From Coniochaeta sp. PMI_546 (Eukaryota > Ascomycota > Sordariomycetes > Coniochaetales > Coniochaetaceae): a stretch of 64,000 nt of DNA. Location: the NCBI GenBank assembly GCA_021432605.1, contig MU271145.1:682001-746000 (forward strand). Direction: 5' to 3'. Made by a program: the position numbers and the translations under genes. The notes under the pieces were generated by a model. That model saw nothing but the letters and a program-made list of their open reading frames with translations, had not been told where the DNA came from and did not search any database. Shown here in pieces: positions 24,530-36,973 of this stretch. Position 1 is the first letter of the stretch, and each line of letters starts with the position of its first letter.

Positions 24530-25497
24530 CTATCCCTCAAAGTCGTCGCGCTGTATGAGCTTGGCCCCCCAGACGGTCTCGGTGTCTTCGACCTCGTACC
24601 AGGACTGGTCGCCGACGGTGGTAAGCGAGCCGTAGGCCGTGAGCTTGTTGCATTTCCTAGCGTGTGCGTGTTAGAGACGTCCCAAACCCCCCGAGTTGCC
24701 TGTATCGCCTTGCTTCGGGTAGAAAGCCCATGGTGGGGTTTACGTACATGTAACCATTAATGGTGACCGCACCCCAGACTTCTATCTCGTTCTGGCACTC
24801 GAAAGTTCCGGTAACTTGAAGCTTGCCGAATATCTTGACCTTGTCACTGTACTCGTGTCAGTAGGTAACCTCGTGGCTTGAGCGTAGATGCCTGGGCTTG
24901 GGGAATAGACTTACGTGCATAGAGCATTGCCGTTGACTAGGAGGCTCCCGAAGGACTTCAGTTTGCTGCTGCAGTAGCAGTCAGTATTTCTTTGCTTTTG
25001 AATATCAACATGGCTAGCGCTAGAGCGGTGCAGCATGTCGATGAGGAGATGCCGAGGCGCGTTCATTACCTGCAGGTCAGGCTTCCATTGACGTCAATAT
25101 CCCCATACGCCTCGATCCTATCTCTCACGGAGAAATCCCCGGTAAAGGTGACAGCGCCCATGGACTTGACCGAGCCATCAACCTCCATGGGGCCCACGAT
25201 CTCGATCGAAGCCTCGGATTTGATGCTCTTCCTCTTCCGGACGCCAGTCTGCTGAGTCGAGCCAGACGAAGACGATCCCCCAGCCATAGCTAAAGCAGTT
25301 TCCGTAGGGTCGTACGCGTGGATGGGAGAGTCGAAGGTGATGATCTCCTCACCAAATTCCAGTTCCATGGACAGGTTGTCCTCCTCTAATGTACTTGTCT
25401 CCTCACGCATGGCGGACGACGAAAACGAGGCCCCAGAGCCGGATTCAGACAATGCCTTTGCCTTCTTTGGGACCTCTCTCTGCTTGCCCTTCTTCAT
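24530..25497 (-). CDS. bactofilin-like polymer-forming protein
   Basis: The C-terminal two thirds is a run of short beta-solenoid turns of the bactofilin type (polymer-forming cytoskeletal family): VDGSVKSMGAVTFTGDFSV, IEAYGDIDVNGSL, then SKLKSFGSLLVNGNALC, DKVKIFGKLQVTGTFEC, NEIEVWGAVTINGYMKC and NKLTAYGSLTTVG. Four exons (25497-25070, 24968-24915, 24846-24748, 24656-24530) with introns of 101, 68 and 91 nt join in frame to 235 residues; the introns fall in the repeats. The disordered N-terminus is basic, then acidic. The first in-frame ATG is at 25497; the frame stays open about 17 codons upstream, so another 5' exon is possible. Bactofilins form nucleotide-free filaments in bacteria; the function in fungi is unknown to me. 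It may have entered fungi by ancient transfer, though introns show it is domesticated. Confidence 0.85.
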
Positions 25498-25548
25498 CGC
25501 GGCAGGGCTGCCACTGCGCGGCGGCTCGAAATCAGTCTTGGCTGACAA

Positions 25549-27512
25549 GAAAGACTGACCTGTGCGCTACCGTCATGCTGCTGAATGGCGCTAATCATGT
25601 AGCTGAGGTGGACCACCCGGCTCCGCGTCTCGGATGGGACGCCCGAGGAAGTCTATATAGGAAGGGAAAAGGTGCGCGCGCGCCCAGCGTACGACGCGAG
25701 CAATGATGGAAACGGGACATGACTGCGATGGTAGCTCTGGGGAAACTAGGTAGGTAAGAAACGGGACATATCGAGGACCGCGGACTTGTACGGTTCTGGA
25801 TGCTACTTCGAGTCGGCATGTCATACCGACAGCCCAAGTGAACTACACTCGAAATCGAAAAGCTTCTGCCTGCAAGATAGTGCTGCTCTAGTTGAAGGTG
25901 GCTTTTCCCCCGAAAGGTGACTCTAATGCATTCCCCAAGATATTTCGAGGCCCTAAACCGCAAGTAAGGGCGTGCATGGGCATCTCCGACAAACGACCAA
26001 GGAACAGGCATGAGGAGAGACACAGACGGGGTAAGGAAGGTATGGGATGAACCTCCACCCACGGGGCTCACAGCCTCTCGAAAGTTAGTTCAAATCTGGA
26101 CCTGGTCGGTCGCAAGTCTTGTGCCCCAGGCATTACCCTCGCAGAACTGGAGCAAGTGCCAGCGGAGAATCGGGATACCCCAGCGAAACCTTCCTACTCA
26201 TGCCCGTGCCGAGCAGGTATGTCCCACTAGAGTCTCGAGGTGGGCAAGCGGAGCCGACCAGCACTGGATGATGCATCATGAGTGGTCAATCAGGCAGAAT
26301 AATTAAGAGGCTGAGCTTTGTTCTAGTGGAGGTTTGCGAGGAGTAAATGGAACCACACAGAGATCGGAGTAAGAGAAACCCACGATCAGCCTCCAGGTCC
26401 GAAGCACCGGCCCAGGTGAGCGGATAAAACAAGGGTCTGAAGATCATAAGGGACAGCAGAGTGTGAATGCACAAGGGCGGCGAGGAAAGAATGGACATCC
26501 ACGGTGAGGCCGCCCAGCCGTCTCCCCAAACTATGGAAATGAGAGCCGTGCTTGGGCAGTACGGGGAATCTGGAATTGACCGGCGTCCGGGACCGTTGTG
26601 CGTGGGTGGTCGACGAGGCGCTCCAAGCCTGAGCTCCCCATTCGCCAGATGCGCAGCTTAACATCCCACTTAAGAACGCTAGCCAGAGTAAGGCGCAGCA
26701 GGGCTGAAGAACTGAGAAGCTTGATTTCTATTCTGTATTCCTTCTTCCTGTTTTGGTTGTCACAAGCATCAAGTCCGTCAAACAGATCATTCCACCCACA
26801 TCTCGTTGCGCTCGAAACTAGCATTTGCATACCCGATTCAGGATATGCGTCCTCGAGACAGCGTTACCCCATCCAGAAAGCGCACCACAAACCATCTCCT
26901 TTCCAAGGGTGTTGTCTGAGCCTCATCTCCAGTTGCCTGACGACGGTATGTGGGGTTCAGCTGCGCTTGGCGATACTTCCAGCTTACCCCGATCTCCGAA
27001 ACACACAGGTCAACCATGATTCTCAAGGCTTTGCGAAACCGGACCGTCGTTATAAACAAGTCCATAGCTTAACCTCATTTGAGGCACAGAGCCCTTCGGT
27101 CAAGAAATGACGAAATGTGGCCGTATGAAGGTGGACCCCGCTGCCATGCAGTAGCACTAGGTGACAATCGACTAGATCTGGAAGCGAAGCCACCATCTCC
27201 ACCACATCGAACATCGATGCCGACCACTAAGACCTGGAGAAGTTTCGCTGCCTGGAGCCTCATCAGGCCAAGAAGGAAAAAAAATCGCGTATTCTGGGCT
27301 TGTCTGGGGCCAGTATGAAGCTTTTCCGCCATGGAGCAAGCGAAGAATGCAAGAAATCACAAAATTTTGAATGCCTAACTCATCGGTCCCTGCTAGCCAA
27401 CCGCATGTGCGTATCATCATCTGTATTACTCGTTCCAAGCATCAAGCGGAGCTTCCCAGTCGTCAGAATAAGAACACCTCCAGTGGTACGTAACGACATC
27501 GTCCTCGTCCTC
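25549..27512. other. 2-kb gene-free stretch
   Basis: No supported gene. The first few hundred bases should carry the promoter and a possible first exon of the bactofilin-like gene (an ATG at about 25597 on the minus strand opens a short frame that I could not splice in frame). The remainder shows only short overlapping frames. Confidence 0.4.
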
Positions 27513-28849
27513 TCAAGCATCGCCCACCAGCTCCAGTGCTGCTCCGGTCGCCATTGCGGCGACGGCCCAAATCGAAGCGTAAGCGGCGGCGCCGTATGGC
27601 TCCACACCCTGGACCGTCACTGCGCATTGCAGATACGTGTTTATCCATGTGAAGAGCGCGACCAGTCCAGTTCGCAGAATGACAACCTGGGTCCTTTTGT
27701 TGAAGCCCCACAGATTCCACCGCAATGTGTCGCTAAGCGTTGCCGTGACAGGGTCAAACCTCTTGGTCTTCGGGTCTACCGTTGGGGGGGTGGTCTCAAA
27801 GGGAGTGAAGATGAAGCTCTGAGCAGCTATTCCGAGCAGCCCCACGAGTAGTGCGGCAACAGTAGCGCCATACTTGGTGTTCAGGGCTGGTTCGACACGT
27901 GGGATACCCTCGAAATAGAGCACGAAAATTGTCCCAAGATAGGTCTTGACGGCAACGAAGAGCGTCACACCGTAAATCAGCCCAGCAAGTAAGCCGGTGG
28001 ATAGCTTCACGTTGCGATCTGTAACGATCTCACCATTGGGCAATGTCGGGTGGGCAACATGGGTCTCTGATAGGGGCCGCAAGAGCACGAAAGGCCCGAG
28101 AGCCGACAGCGAGTCAATGGCAAGACATGACACTGCAGTCCAGGGGCTGATATCGTAGAAGGCTGCTACGAGGAAGAGCTGTGAAAGGGGTCAGTACGGC
28201 TGCGCCATCATACCGCCAAGACGATGGAATCAAAACCCCTCGTGGATCGGGCGCCGTTGGACGAGATGAACGCCGGGATGAAGGTGGAGATTGACTCACA
28301 GACGGTCCGTGTGATAGCACGTTTAGGGATGCTAGATCATAGCCGTCGAGGTTTCCAAACCAGCCAGCGCCAAGTTCGAGACTGTGATCGCGGTTAGTTT
28401 AGCCGCAGCTGAACGGCGCAAGGCTAACTCGAGCGTTTGTGCGACATCGAGGCACAAAGTTGAGGCGAAAATCACAGTGTGGGATGTGGGACGTACATTC
28501 TCCAAAGTGCAAGAATAGCCACTTCAAAGCTCGACTCTGGCGCTCTTGTGATTGTGGCGAGCTCTCCACGAGTAGACTCGTTTAGGAATGAATATCCTAA
28601 GGAGGAGAGCGAGAAGCTCAAAAGCACGACCAGCGGGAATTGAAGGGATGCTGGGAGTCGCGAAGCTCGCCGGTTCGGTGAAGTCACGAGATGGGACACG
28701 GCGTTCCGCATTCTCTTGCTGTTGCTGATGGTCAAGGTCTTGGTGTCGACATGGTCTGCGTCCAAGCTGACAGCTGGGCCATTTGAGGCTACCAATGGGT
28801 CCGAAGGTAAGACCGACGGGTCTGAGGACCGTGCTGTTTCCGTAGACAT
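27513..28849 (-). CDS. conserved fungal multipass membrane protein
   Basis: I do not recognise a named family. Exons 28849-28497, 28381-28300 and 28178-27513 (introns 115 and 121 nt) join in frame to 366 residues. After a polar N-terminus of about 80 residues come hydrophobic segments: LPASLQFPLVVLLSFSLSSL, AGWFGNLDGYDLASLNVLSH (partly), LFLVAAFYDISPWTAVSCLA, GLLAGLIYGVTLFVAVKTYL, GATVAALLVGLLGIAAQSFI, and two near the C-terminus (VVILRTGLVALFTWINTYLQ and AYASIWAVAAMATGAALELV). Six to seven membrane helices are likely. The conserved-looking motifs are FDPVTATLSDTLRWNLWG and YFEGIPRVEPA. The order and spacing of motifs resemble uncharacterised Pezizomycotina proteins. No catalytic motif is visible. 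Confidence 0.82.
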
Positions 28850-30280
28850 CGTGTAAAGCTTCCTCCGCCGCAGCTGAGCAGTTACTATTCCTCCGCCTCC
28901 GCCACTAGGCGCTTCCGTTTGAGATGGGGTGATGTATTTGACCGAGTTTGCTCTGAGCGCGCGTGTATTCTGCGTCTTACACTCAGGATGCTCCGGAAGT
29001 CCGGTAATCAGAAAGATGATACCGCGCGGGGCCTAGGCTCGGGCAGATGACCGTTAAGGAGAAGGTGAGTTGGCAAAATGGTATGATGAGAAGCAGATGG
29101 TGGTTGTTTATGTTGGAACGGAAGTCTGTGATGTCTCAAAGAAAGGTACAATAGAAGAGCTCCTGCTAGTGGTGGGTCAGCCTTTAAAGGTTTACGGAGC
29201 AGTGACGTAGACGTCAAGGCACAAGCAATCAGCAAAGCCGTACCTAGTGGGGCGACCTTTACCACAGTACCTTATGTACTGGAGTATGTTCCTACCAGAT
29301 GCAGATGGGCAGACGAAAACGGCCACCATCATCAAATTAACCATTCCTGAGATCGTGTGAAGGCCGAAATCTGATTTAAGGCCCTTGTTAAAGAGTTACT
29401 TGCTTAGGTTCCTAGTCGAGCCAGGGTAACGGTAGCTGGGGGTTTTGCTTGAGATCCGTACTCCTCAAGTCTCTATGATGCGCCGCGTAGAGGAGGTTTG
29501 TTCACTGCTTCCGAGGAGGGACCACCAGGAATGTTTTATGACCATGTCGTCGATCTCGCGGGATCCGACTTCGAGCTCCAACAAGCCAAAAACAAGCAGT
29601 GGGTCGTTCTCAGCACGCAGTACCTGTCGAGTGACGGAACTGAGTGGCTGGGTGGCCTCCCTGTTTTAAGAACTGGCACATTCATGACTGTTATTTGATA
29701 TGTTGAGATACATTCATCTCGGCAGTATTGAGATCACGATGCTTGATTGTCCCATTCTTCTTTATGATTGAAGCAAGGCTACGACAATACTGCGCAAGCA
29801 TAGGTGAGTTTTCCGTTCTCCTTGCTTGATTATTTCGATTCATTTGGATTTCCCGACTTCCACCAGGCCGAAAGAAGTGCAATTAGGGCCGATGGACCGG
29901 CACCTCTCACACTCTTCGTCTCCTGAAAAAGAAGAATTATCCATCTGCTAGCTAATATTCAGGGCGAGGAGTCGCTCAACGCTCGCACACTACCTCACTT
30001 TAACCTCGTGGAGATGGCTGGCTGCTTCCTCGACAGCAAAAAGCCAGGAAGCAGCCCTGAAAGCCCCTCTACTCTTCGGTGCTAAGGTCGTTGGCGGAGC
30101 GATCCTCTTTACAATGCTTTGAGTATACGGCACAAAAGGGAAACACAAAAAAAAAAGCACTAAAAAAAATCCATGCCTATTGCGGCGCCATATCCTTATC
30201 ATGATATCCTGTCGGGTCATAGCAGTATCCGTCGGAGTCGAATCCAAAAAGAGTGGTAGATTAGCTCCGTCCAGAGCTCA
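28850..30280. other. gene-free stretch
   Basis: About 1.4 kb with no supported gene. It holds the promoter of the membrane protein and the 3' side of the C2H2 gene. A plus-strand frame at 29498-29698 reads protein-like in its middle (YDHVVDLAGSDFELQQAKN), but has no domain or splice context. Confidence 0.4.
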
Positions 30281-31910
30281 TTACTCCTCCATGCGTCCAA
30301 AAACGCCTTCGTCGTCCTCGTCGCTGCGGGCCCGGGACATGACATCGTCCTCGTCGTCCGCGGCACTCTCTCCACTTCCTTCCATCTTCACATCGTCCCG
30401 ATGCATCTCGCTGCGGGTGCTGCGGGTGAAACTCTCAGGAGCCCTCCTAGGGAAACTGTTGATGAAGCTCGTACCCGTCAAGACAGCCTGGTCGAGATAC
30501 TGGGCTGGGAGTGGCGGGACTGGTGGGGCGTCCGCAGGCAGATGAACTGCTCGGGAGGAGCCTGCGTTGCTACCCAGACTGCAACTGAGCAGCTCAACCG
30601 CGGCTGCCAACTCCCGGTCGTCCTTGCCCGTTGTGTTCTTTCCCGACGATGTAGGGCGCTGGTCCTGACTTTGCTGGCGGAAGTGGCCAAACCCGGAGCT
30701 AACGGGTGTACTACCCGTGAACGAGCCGGCAGTAAATGGGGCCGACTGGTATGAGCGGCCAAAGCCGCTGCCGCTGCTCAGCCTCTTTGACATCGACCGA
30801 TATGGCCGACCTTGTCCGATGGCTTGTGGTTCAGGAGCAGGAGGTGGAGTCGTGTCTGCAGAGCTGCGGTCATGCACATCAGAGAATCCGGACGCTGCAG
30901 GAGATGCTGACTCTTGATCACTTGCGAAGTCCTTGGCCGAGTCCGGAGGAGTGGTGGAGTCCTTGACTTCGTTGTTCATGGCCAGGAGGACAGACGCGGC
31001 CTCGAGCAACTGGACCTGCTGGTGCTTCGAGATGAGGAGTTTTGACGTGACCGACCATTCGGGAGTATGCTCCCACCTGGAACGCCAAGAATGTCAATAC
31101 ATGCTTTTCACTGACGCAGAACCGTGCCCTATATACTCGGAGATGTGCCACTGGGCAAGTATTGTACAAGTGGCCTGGGTCATGAAGCAGGAAAGGAATT
31201 GAGAAGGAAACGGGGCACAAACAAATGCTTGGTCAAGCAGCTGCTATGCTTGTAGCCCTTTCCGCACTTCTCGCAACGGAGCTCCGGGCGGTTGCTCTTC
31301 CTGCCCTCCTTGACCAGAGGCTGACCGTCGCTCGCTCTCCTAATGCGCGCTTTCTGGAAAGCTCTCTCGGCTTCGTCTGCTGACCGATCGTTCTGATCAT
31401 CGTCAATAGCACTGTCCTGAATGTGGTTGACCGTTCCGTCCGCACCCATAACAAACTTATGGGTGGGTAGGCTCGCGGGCGGGGAAGGCAGGCTTCCCAA
31501 AAGGCCGGACCGAGCATTTCCATACTTGGACATGGTGTTTCGGCGGGAACCGACCGCGATGGGGAGAGGCATGGCCATGTCGCCGGCTTCGGTGAGAGCA
31601 GCAGCCACCGCAGCGACATTGGCTGAGGGATTGGTCATGCTCTTCCGGCGCGTAACACGATGGCTGGCATTGAGCGAGGTTGACAAGACAGAGTGCGAAC
31701 TGGTTCGCGAATGCGATTGTCTCGAGGAACTCAAGCTACCGGAGGACGGATTGACTGATAAGGATGGACGATGAGCGAGTGGTCGCGAGCTTTGTTGCAT
31801 TTCCTGTGGTTAGAATATGTGGTGATCAGCATACTGTGGGTTCCACGAAAGCTGGAAGCGATACCGCTAGCCGACATGGATATTGCGCGATCTACCTTTG
31901 ACGAAGCCAT
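30281..31910 (-). CDS. single-finger C2H2 zinc finger protein
   Basis: Probable nuclear regulator. Exons 31910-31896, 31803-31223 and 31076-30281 (introns 92 and 146 nt) encode 463 residues. The first coding exon is only 15 nt (MASSK). One C2H2 finger is visible at about residues 185-210, CEKCGKGYKHSSCLTKHLWEH, with spacing C-x2-C-x12-H-x3-H; the second intron splits it between the two histidines. It is followed by EWSVTSKLLISKHQQVQLLE, a helical stretch seen in related fungal proteins. The N-terminal part is Ser-rich with a basic cluster (HRVTRRKSM); the C-terminal part is Ser/Pro-rich and ends strongly acidic. A single finger suggests a protein or low-specificity DNA contact rather than a classic sequence-specific factor. 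No named orthologue is recognised. Confidence 0.85.
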
Positions 31911-34900
31911 TGTCAGAGTCGTGCAGAGACCAGAGCTCTCTGCAGGGCCTGACTCAATTTATTGCTTCTCCAGGATTGCGGGGAATGAGGAACGGGAATG
32001 AGGGTTCAAAACGTCGTTTGGTGAAGATCAGCGATGCTTTAGTTGTTCGCGGAGTCGTACAGTCGTGGAACGTATGGTTTTTGTTGAATGGAAGAATGGC
32101 CGGGTTGGGCAGGGAAATAATAAAAATAATAGGTTGCGGGCAGGTCACACACACCGGTACGGCCACGAGACGCACAGGAGGAAGTACCTGAGCTGTACAA
32201 ATGCAAGGCCAAGTCCCAAAGTCGTCAGTTCAGTGTATGTGCCAGCTCATCGGCCCCGGAAAATGGATCCTGCTCTTCCTGTTTCTCCTCTCACTTTTAT
32301 CCAAGAAAATGTCTGCCGATTCAAGCAGGACCCAGAATGACTGGCTGGAACTTCCAGGCTGCTGTCAGGCTGCTGTGAGAGCTCGGAAAATACAATAAAA
32401 AGTTCTGTGGGCTCGAGACAAAGGTTGTCTGAAGAGCGGCCATTTGCGCGTCAGAAGGGGCGAATCGAGGACCAGCTGAGCCTCCCAAGATTGGAGGTTC
32501 CAAGGTCACGCTTGTCGCAGGAATGACAAAGAACACTCCCTGTCAACACAAGCGCCGCAGTTGGTAATCTCGTCGGCTGGGTTTTGCTGACTGCGGCCTT
32601 CCCGATGTATTTAAATGCAATGTGCCTCATCAATCATATCATGAACATGACTGCAATAAACATTAAGCGCCCTTCTTCCAGAGAGATTGCCATTGTCTCT
32701 CTTGTGGTCTTCCTTTCAGCTCGTCGCAAGGTTGAATTAGATGGGTCAACGTGTTTCTGACTTCCACTTTCCACCCTCTTCTTCTGCTGTTTGTGCAGTG
32801 CCGCCAATAGTTGTGTAGCGCTGCCAAGAAGACCTCCACCTCCGGCCGGAGGCGGGGTTGCTGCCAGGGGTGCTCTGGGGAGGGGTTGCACCACGTTGCG
32901 GGAAGGCGTGAGGGTAGAGAAGGTTAAGGCAGGTAGCCGATCCGCGCATATCCGCGTACACAGTACACGTATGAAAGGCATAAAATATATACGTACGTGT
33001 ACACTCGCTGTCTTTTTTCATGAGTCCTTTTGGCTACCGTTACCCTCTCTCTGGTTTCCGGTTCCTGACCTGGATGCTGTGGAGACAATTGACAGCAGTA
33101 CACTAGGTGGTCCATTCAACTTGAACATCACGGCGGTCGCGATCAGATGCCCGCTCTTTTACCAGAATGAGGTGAGACATAGAGTTGTGGACAACGTGAC
33201 AGCACCAGCCACAATTTGGCGAGGGCAGGCTCCGCAAGGCACACAATCCTCCTCCGATCCGAATTGAGATTATAAATGGAAGTACTCGAATATCAAACCC
33301 TATGCTGCACCCTTAATCGCAATGATGAAGCATTTGAGTAGGAGGAACTCTGGATGATCTCGAGCGTCTGTGGAGCTTCATGTGTGGATAGCGGGGTTAC
33401 CAACTTACCGTGCAGGCCGTGGACGTCTGTCTACACGTACTCGTGGATGCACAGTGCCTTCATCCAACTCCAGAGCTGTGAGTCCCACGCTCTTGCGCTG
33501 ACAAGCATCCTGGAGATAGACGAGGTATCGTTTGTCGCGCGGTTTCGCTACCATTGAATATTGATGCTGCCTTAAGGTTTCTGTCTTTTCAGCATCAACT
33601 ATCTGGCCTTACTGATGGCTGTCTATCCTGAATAGGTACATTTGTCTGACCGAGTTCCCTGTAAAATACTCTAACAGACCCCTTGTTCGGGTCCTGGGAG
33701 TTCATGTCGGCATCCCTCTCTGAACAACCTCCCCTTGCCGATTGCCACTCTCAAACAGCTGTATGTGCTACCTCTAGCGCCAAAGAGCACGCCCATGTTC
33801 ATGCAGGTCATCGCATCGCCGATATGGGAACACACGAAATCCAACGCTACGGAGGATATTAAAGATGGAGCGGCCTGTTCCCCGGAATGGTCAGAGCCCC
33901 CTCAGTGGCCTCTTGGCTGTAATTCGCTCGCCTGCTGCAATCCGAACTATGGGGGGTTCTGGAGAGCCTACGCGTGTCCGTGTATGTATAGCAATTGACA
34001 CGCATTGCGAGAATCCGCGCGTAATTTTTTTTTCTTCCCCTATGATACCCTACCGATACCCTGGCACTAAGTCATCGATGTCTTATGTATGTCAGCTATC
34101 TCGTGCGCAAAGGGTCCTCAAAGACCCTTTGTCAGGATGAGCCTAAAGCGGTCCTGTGCCTGGCCGTCCGCTCATGTGGCCAACCAGCATGACAGTTCCA
34201 ATGACAGGAGGGGCATAGCTCTATCTGTGGTCCACCCCCTTCTACCAGAGGGGATGGAGCGAGCAATGTGCATCCAATAAGTGAGCAGGAGGCGCCAAAC
34301 CCCTCGAAATAGTAATCTTCAAGCCGACGTTCAGGTCTTGTTCAGAGGACACCCTCTCTTCTGGATATCCACCCCGTTCTTCAACCCTGATGCGCCCTTG
34401 CTCTGGCCAATGGTCAAGATCAGCAGGGCACCATTTGTGGGCCTCCTCGAAGCCTTCAGAGCAGTCCAGACTCTGCCTTAGGACGGCGCGCATCAGCAAC
34501 CTAACCTCCCAGGCACACTGCCGCAGACAAAGGATGCCTGGCTTATTAAATCGCCCTGCTCACGCCTTCTGGATATGGCAAAGTCAAGTCCGGACAATGT
34601 TAACCCGACAAGGTATTCCGTTGGAGAGCACTGGGTGCGATCCTTATCTCAAATGATGCCCAGATCCGGGGATTTGCCAGCCCTGAAACCACCGTAGGAT
34701 ATCAGCTTGCCAACAATATTTTCCTCTTGTTTGAGCTCAGCAAGGGGTCCTGAGCTCTTTGCCAGCCCAACGACATGGGATCATGTTCTCTCGGGAACGT
34801 AGATAATGCTTTGCAAAGCCAAAGACTCACGTCATCGACACATCTGCCAGCGAAGTCACAGTCTCAGTCACCGTTTTTCCCTTGTACATAGACAAAGGTA

Positions 34901-36083
34901 GGTACAAGGTGATACTGAGACGAGCACTCCGTCTCCGGAAAAAGCCCAGGCGTCTCCAGTTCACCGCGAACCATCGTCTCCGACCCCACACGTTGTGCTA
35001 CGCCGCAGAGGACGGAAACTCATGAATGAAAAGCCGTGGCCCCATATTTCACGATCGCGAGCTTCCCGGCTGATTGAAAGCAGTTAAAGCAGCATGATGC
35101 ATGGTCGTGTGGCTGAGGTTGCTCGGGCTGTCGGGGATGGTAGTTAGTCCTGCGACAATTGCAGGTTTGCGTCGTGCCTTGAAGGACCTCGATGACGTTA
35201 GAAAGCTGAGCAGCTGACCTGAACATGGGTTGAAAAACCTGCCAATGTCCGCAGACGACAATGCGAGCGTCGGATGCTGTGGCTTGAGCCATCAAACGTG
35301 TACTTCACTGACCTGCATCCTATTCATACAGCGTTTTGTTGAAGATCTGGGTTAGGTGTAAGAAGGCTAATTACATGTAGCTGATCATCTTGTTGGTATG
35401 CAGGTCCCAAGTGCCGCCCGGCCCAGCCGGCGCTTTGCTCTGTAGAATCGTAGGCATGTCATCAGCCTCGTCCCTTAGACGGCGCCTGGTCGCGATATGC
35501 GGACCGGCTTGGAACCTGCAAGTATCGCAAAGAGTTCGACCGCATGTCTTGGTTCTGCACGTGCGAATGATAGTACCTCGAGACCCGGGCATTCAGCATT
35601 CATGTGTAAGGCTTTTCGCAGGCGTAGGTTCCCAGTGTACCTGCGCACGCAGGTTGGTTTTTTTAATATAGGACAGGTTGGCCCCTGCATTCAACAAGCA
35701 GTCCGTGCTGGGACAAGCAATAAACTCTACCACGGCGCATGACAGTCAAGGTTTATCAGCTTCCACGTTGTAACCGTGACGGCCTGATGTATGATGCGAC
35801 GATAGCGCAGTCAAGGCATAACTGCTCACTGCATGACTTGCCTTGTCAGCAGTCCGTCCTTCGCTCGGCTGCATCCGATCCAACGCCATTCTTCAGCTTG
35901 GCTGCGGGATGAGAAACCGCCACCAGAGAGAACTAGAGGCATATTCCCGACTACTCATTTCTCGCATCTAGACTAAAAACAAACAAACAAATAAATCACA
36001 TAATCATCCTGGGCTACACAAGCTCTCAACCTCAGCCACTGCCTTGACGGAGCTTTATTTCACCTGGGAACACCGTTGATGTA
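31911..36083. other. 4.2-kb gene-free stretch
   Basis: The longest stretch without a supported gene. Open frames of 60 to 158 codons occur on both strands (for example plus 32791-33267), but they lack domains, splice signals or a coherent composition. A G/C-rich inverted run (CCTCCGGCCGGAGG) lies near 32843. There is no recognisable transposon protein. It could hold long upstream regulatory sequence for the C2H2 gene and the PAR32-like gene, or noncoding RNA. Confidence 0.4.
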
Positions 36084-36664
36084 ATGTCATCGGAAGTCTT
36101 CCGAAGAGTCGACCGAGGGGGCGCCGGAAACTGGTACAGCAAGAAGGACGTTGACGACGCTGACAAGGTCGAAGCAGAGGTTGGATATGCCTAGACATTT
36201 ACGAGCAGTAGAGCGTAGACGAGTACTGACGAGTGTCATTTACACCTACCTAGGATCTTGAGGCGCAGAAGCCACTGCCCAGCGGAACAACACCGAGCGC
36301 GGCCTCGGCATCATCAGAGAGCACGCCAACGTACTCCCGCGCCGGCCGTGGTGGAGCGGGCAACTTTTACGACCCCAAGGACACAGACGAGGCGCGTCGG
36401 CAGGAGATGGAGGACTCTAGGCGTACTAACGTCGCCCTAAGCACCGTCGGCGTGTCCAAGCCTAGGACCGGACACTCAGGTCGCGGCGGAGTGGGTAACT
36501 GGAGCGACTCGGCGACCATGGCAGCTCAGGCCGATCAGCAGAAGAAAGAAGAGGAGAAGAGGAGAGAGGATCTGGAGGCTCAGATAATGCAAGACGTCGA
36601 CCAACTCTTGGCTCCACCGCCTGCGGCGTACCATCATCACGGCCGGGAGCAGGAGGAGCCATAA
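36084..36664 (+). CDS. DUF3602 / PAR32-like protein
   Basis: Small disordered protein of the DUF3602 family, whose yeast member Par32 is phosphorylated after rapamycin treatment and restrains ammonium transporters. Exons 36084-36179 and 36254-36664 give 168 residues. Three family repeats are present: DRGGAGNWYS near the N-terminus, GRGGAGNFYDPKD, and GRGGVGNWSDS. The C-terminal part is a charged helix (QADQQKKEEEKRREDLEAQ) and a His-rich tail. The intron donor as drawn is GTTGGA, which is weak; a donor 12 bases upstream (GTCGAA) also keeps the frame and would remove four residues. Function here is inferred from the family only. Confidence 0.85.
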
Positions 36665-36973
36665 TGCTTTTGTAGTCGGTCTTATACTCGAAGCCCAGGT
36701 GCTATCAAATACGTATATCGATACCCCTTTGATCTCACACAGATAAGCAGTATGAGCTCGCACGCTTTCATGGAATGTGTCAGCCATCTGGTACACCTTT
36801 GGTAACAGGATCTGGTATGGTATATGTGAACGACTCTATTTCATTTTGCCCAGCCGACACACGCCAAGAACGCCGGGTCCGATGCCAAACCAGAACGAAA
36901 ACGCCGCCCAACTCCAGATAGCAACCGGCAATGACCGATAAAGAGAGAGACCAAGATTCTAGTCGACAGATGC
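36665..36973. other. convergent 3' region
   Basis: 309 bases between the 3' ends of the PAR32-like gene and RLP24; no feature beyond 3' untranslated sequence is seen. Confidence 0.6.

Noticed and set aside
32791-33267. 158-codon plus-strand open frame
   Set aside because: Contains an N-terminal Pro/Gly-rich run from a GC-rich inverted sequence and nothing recognisable afterwards.
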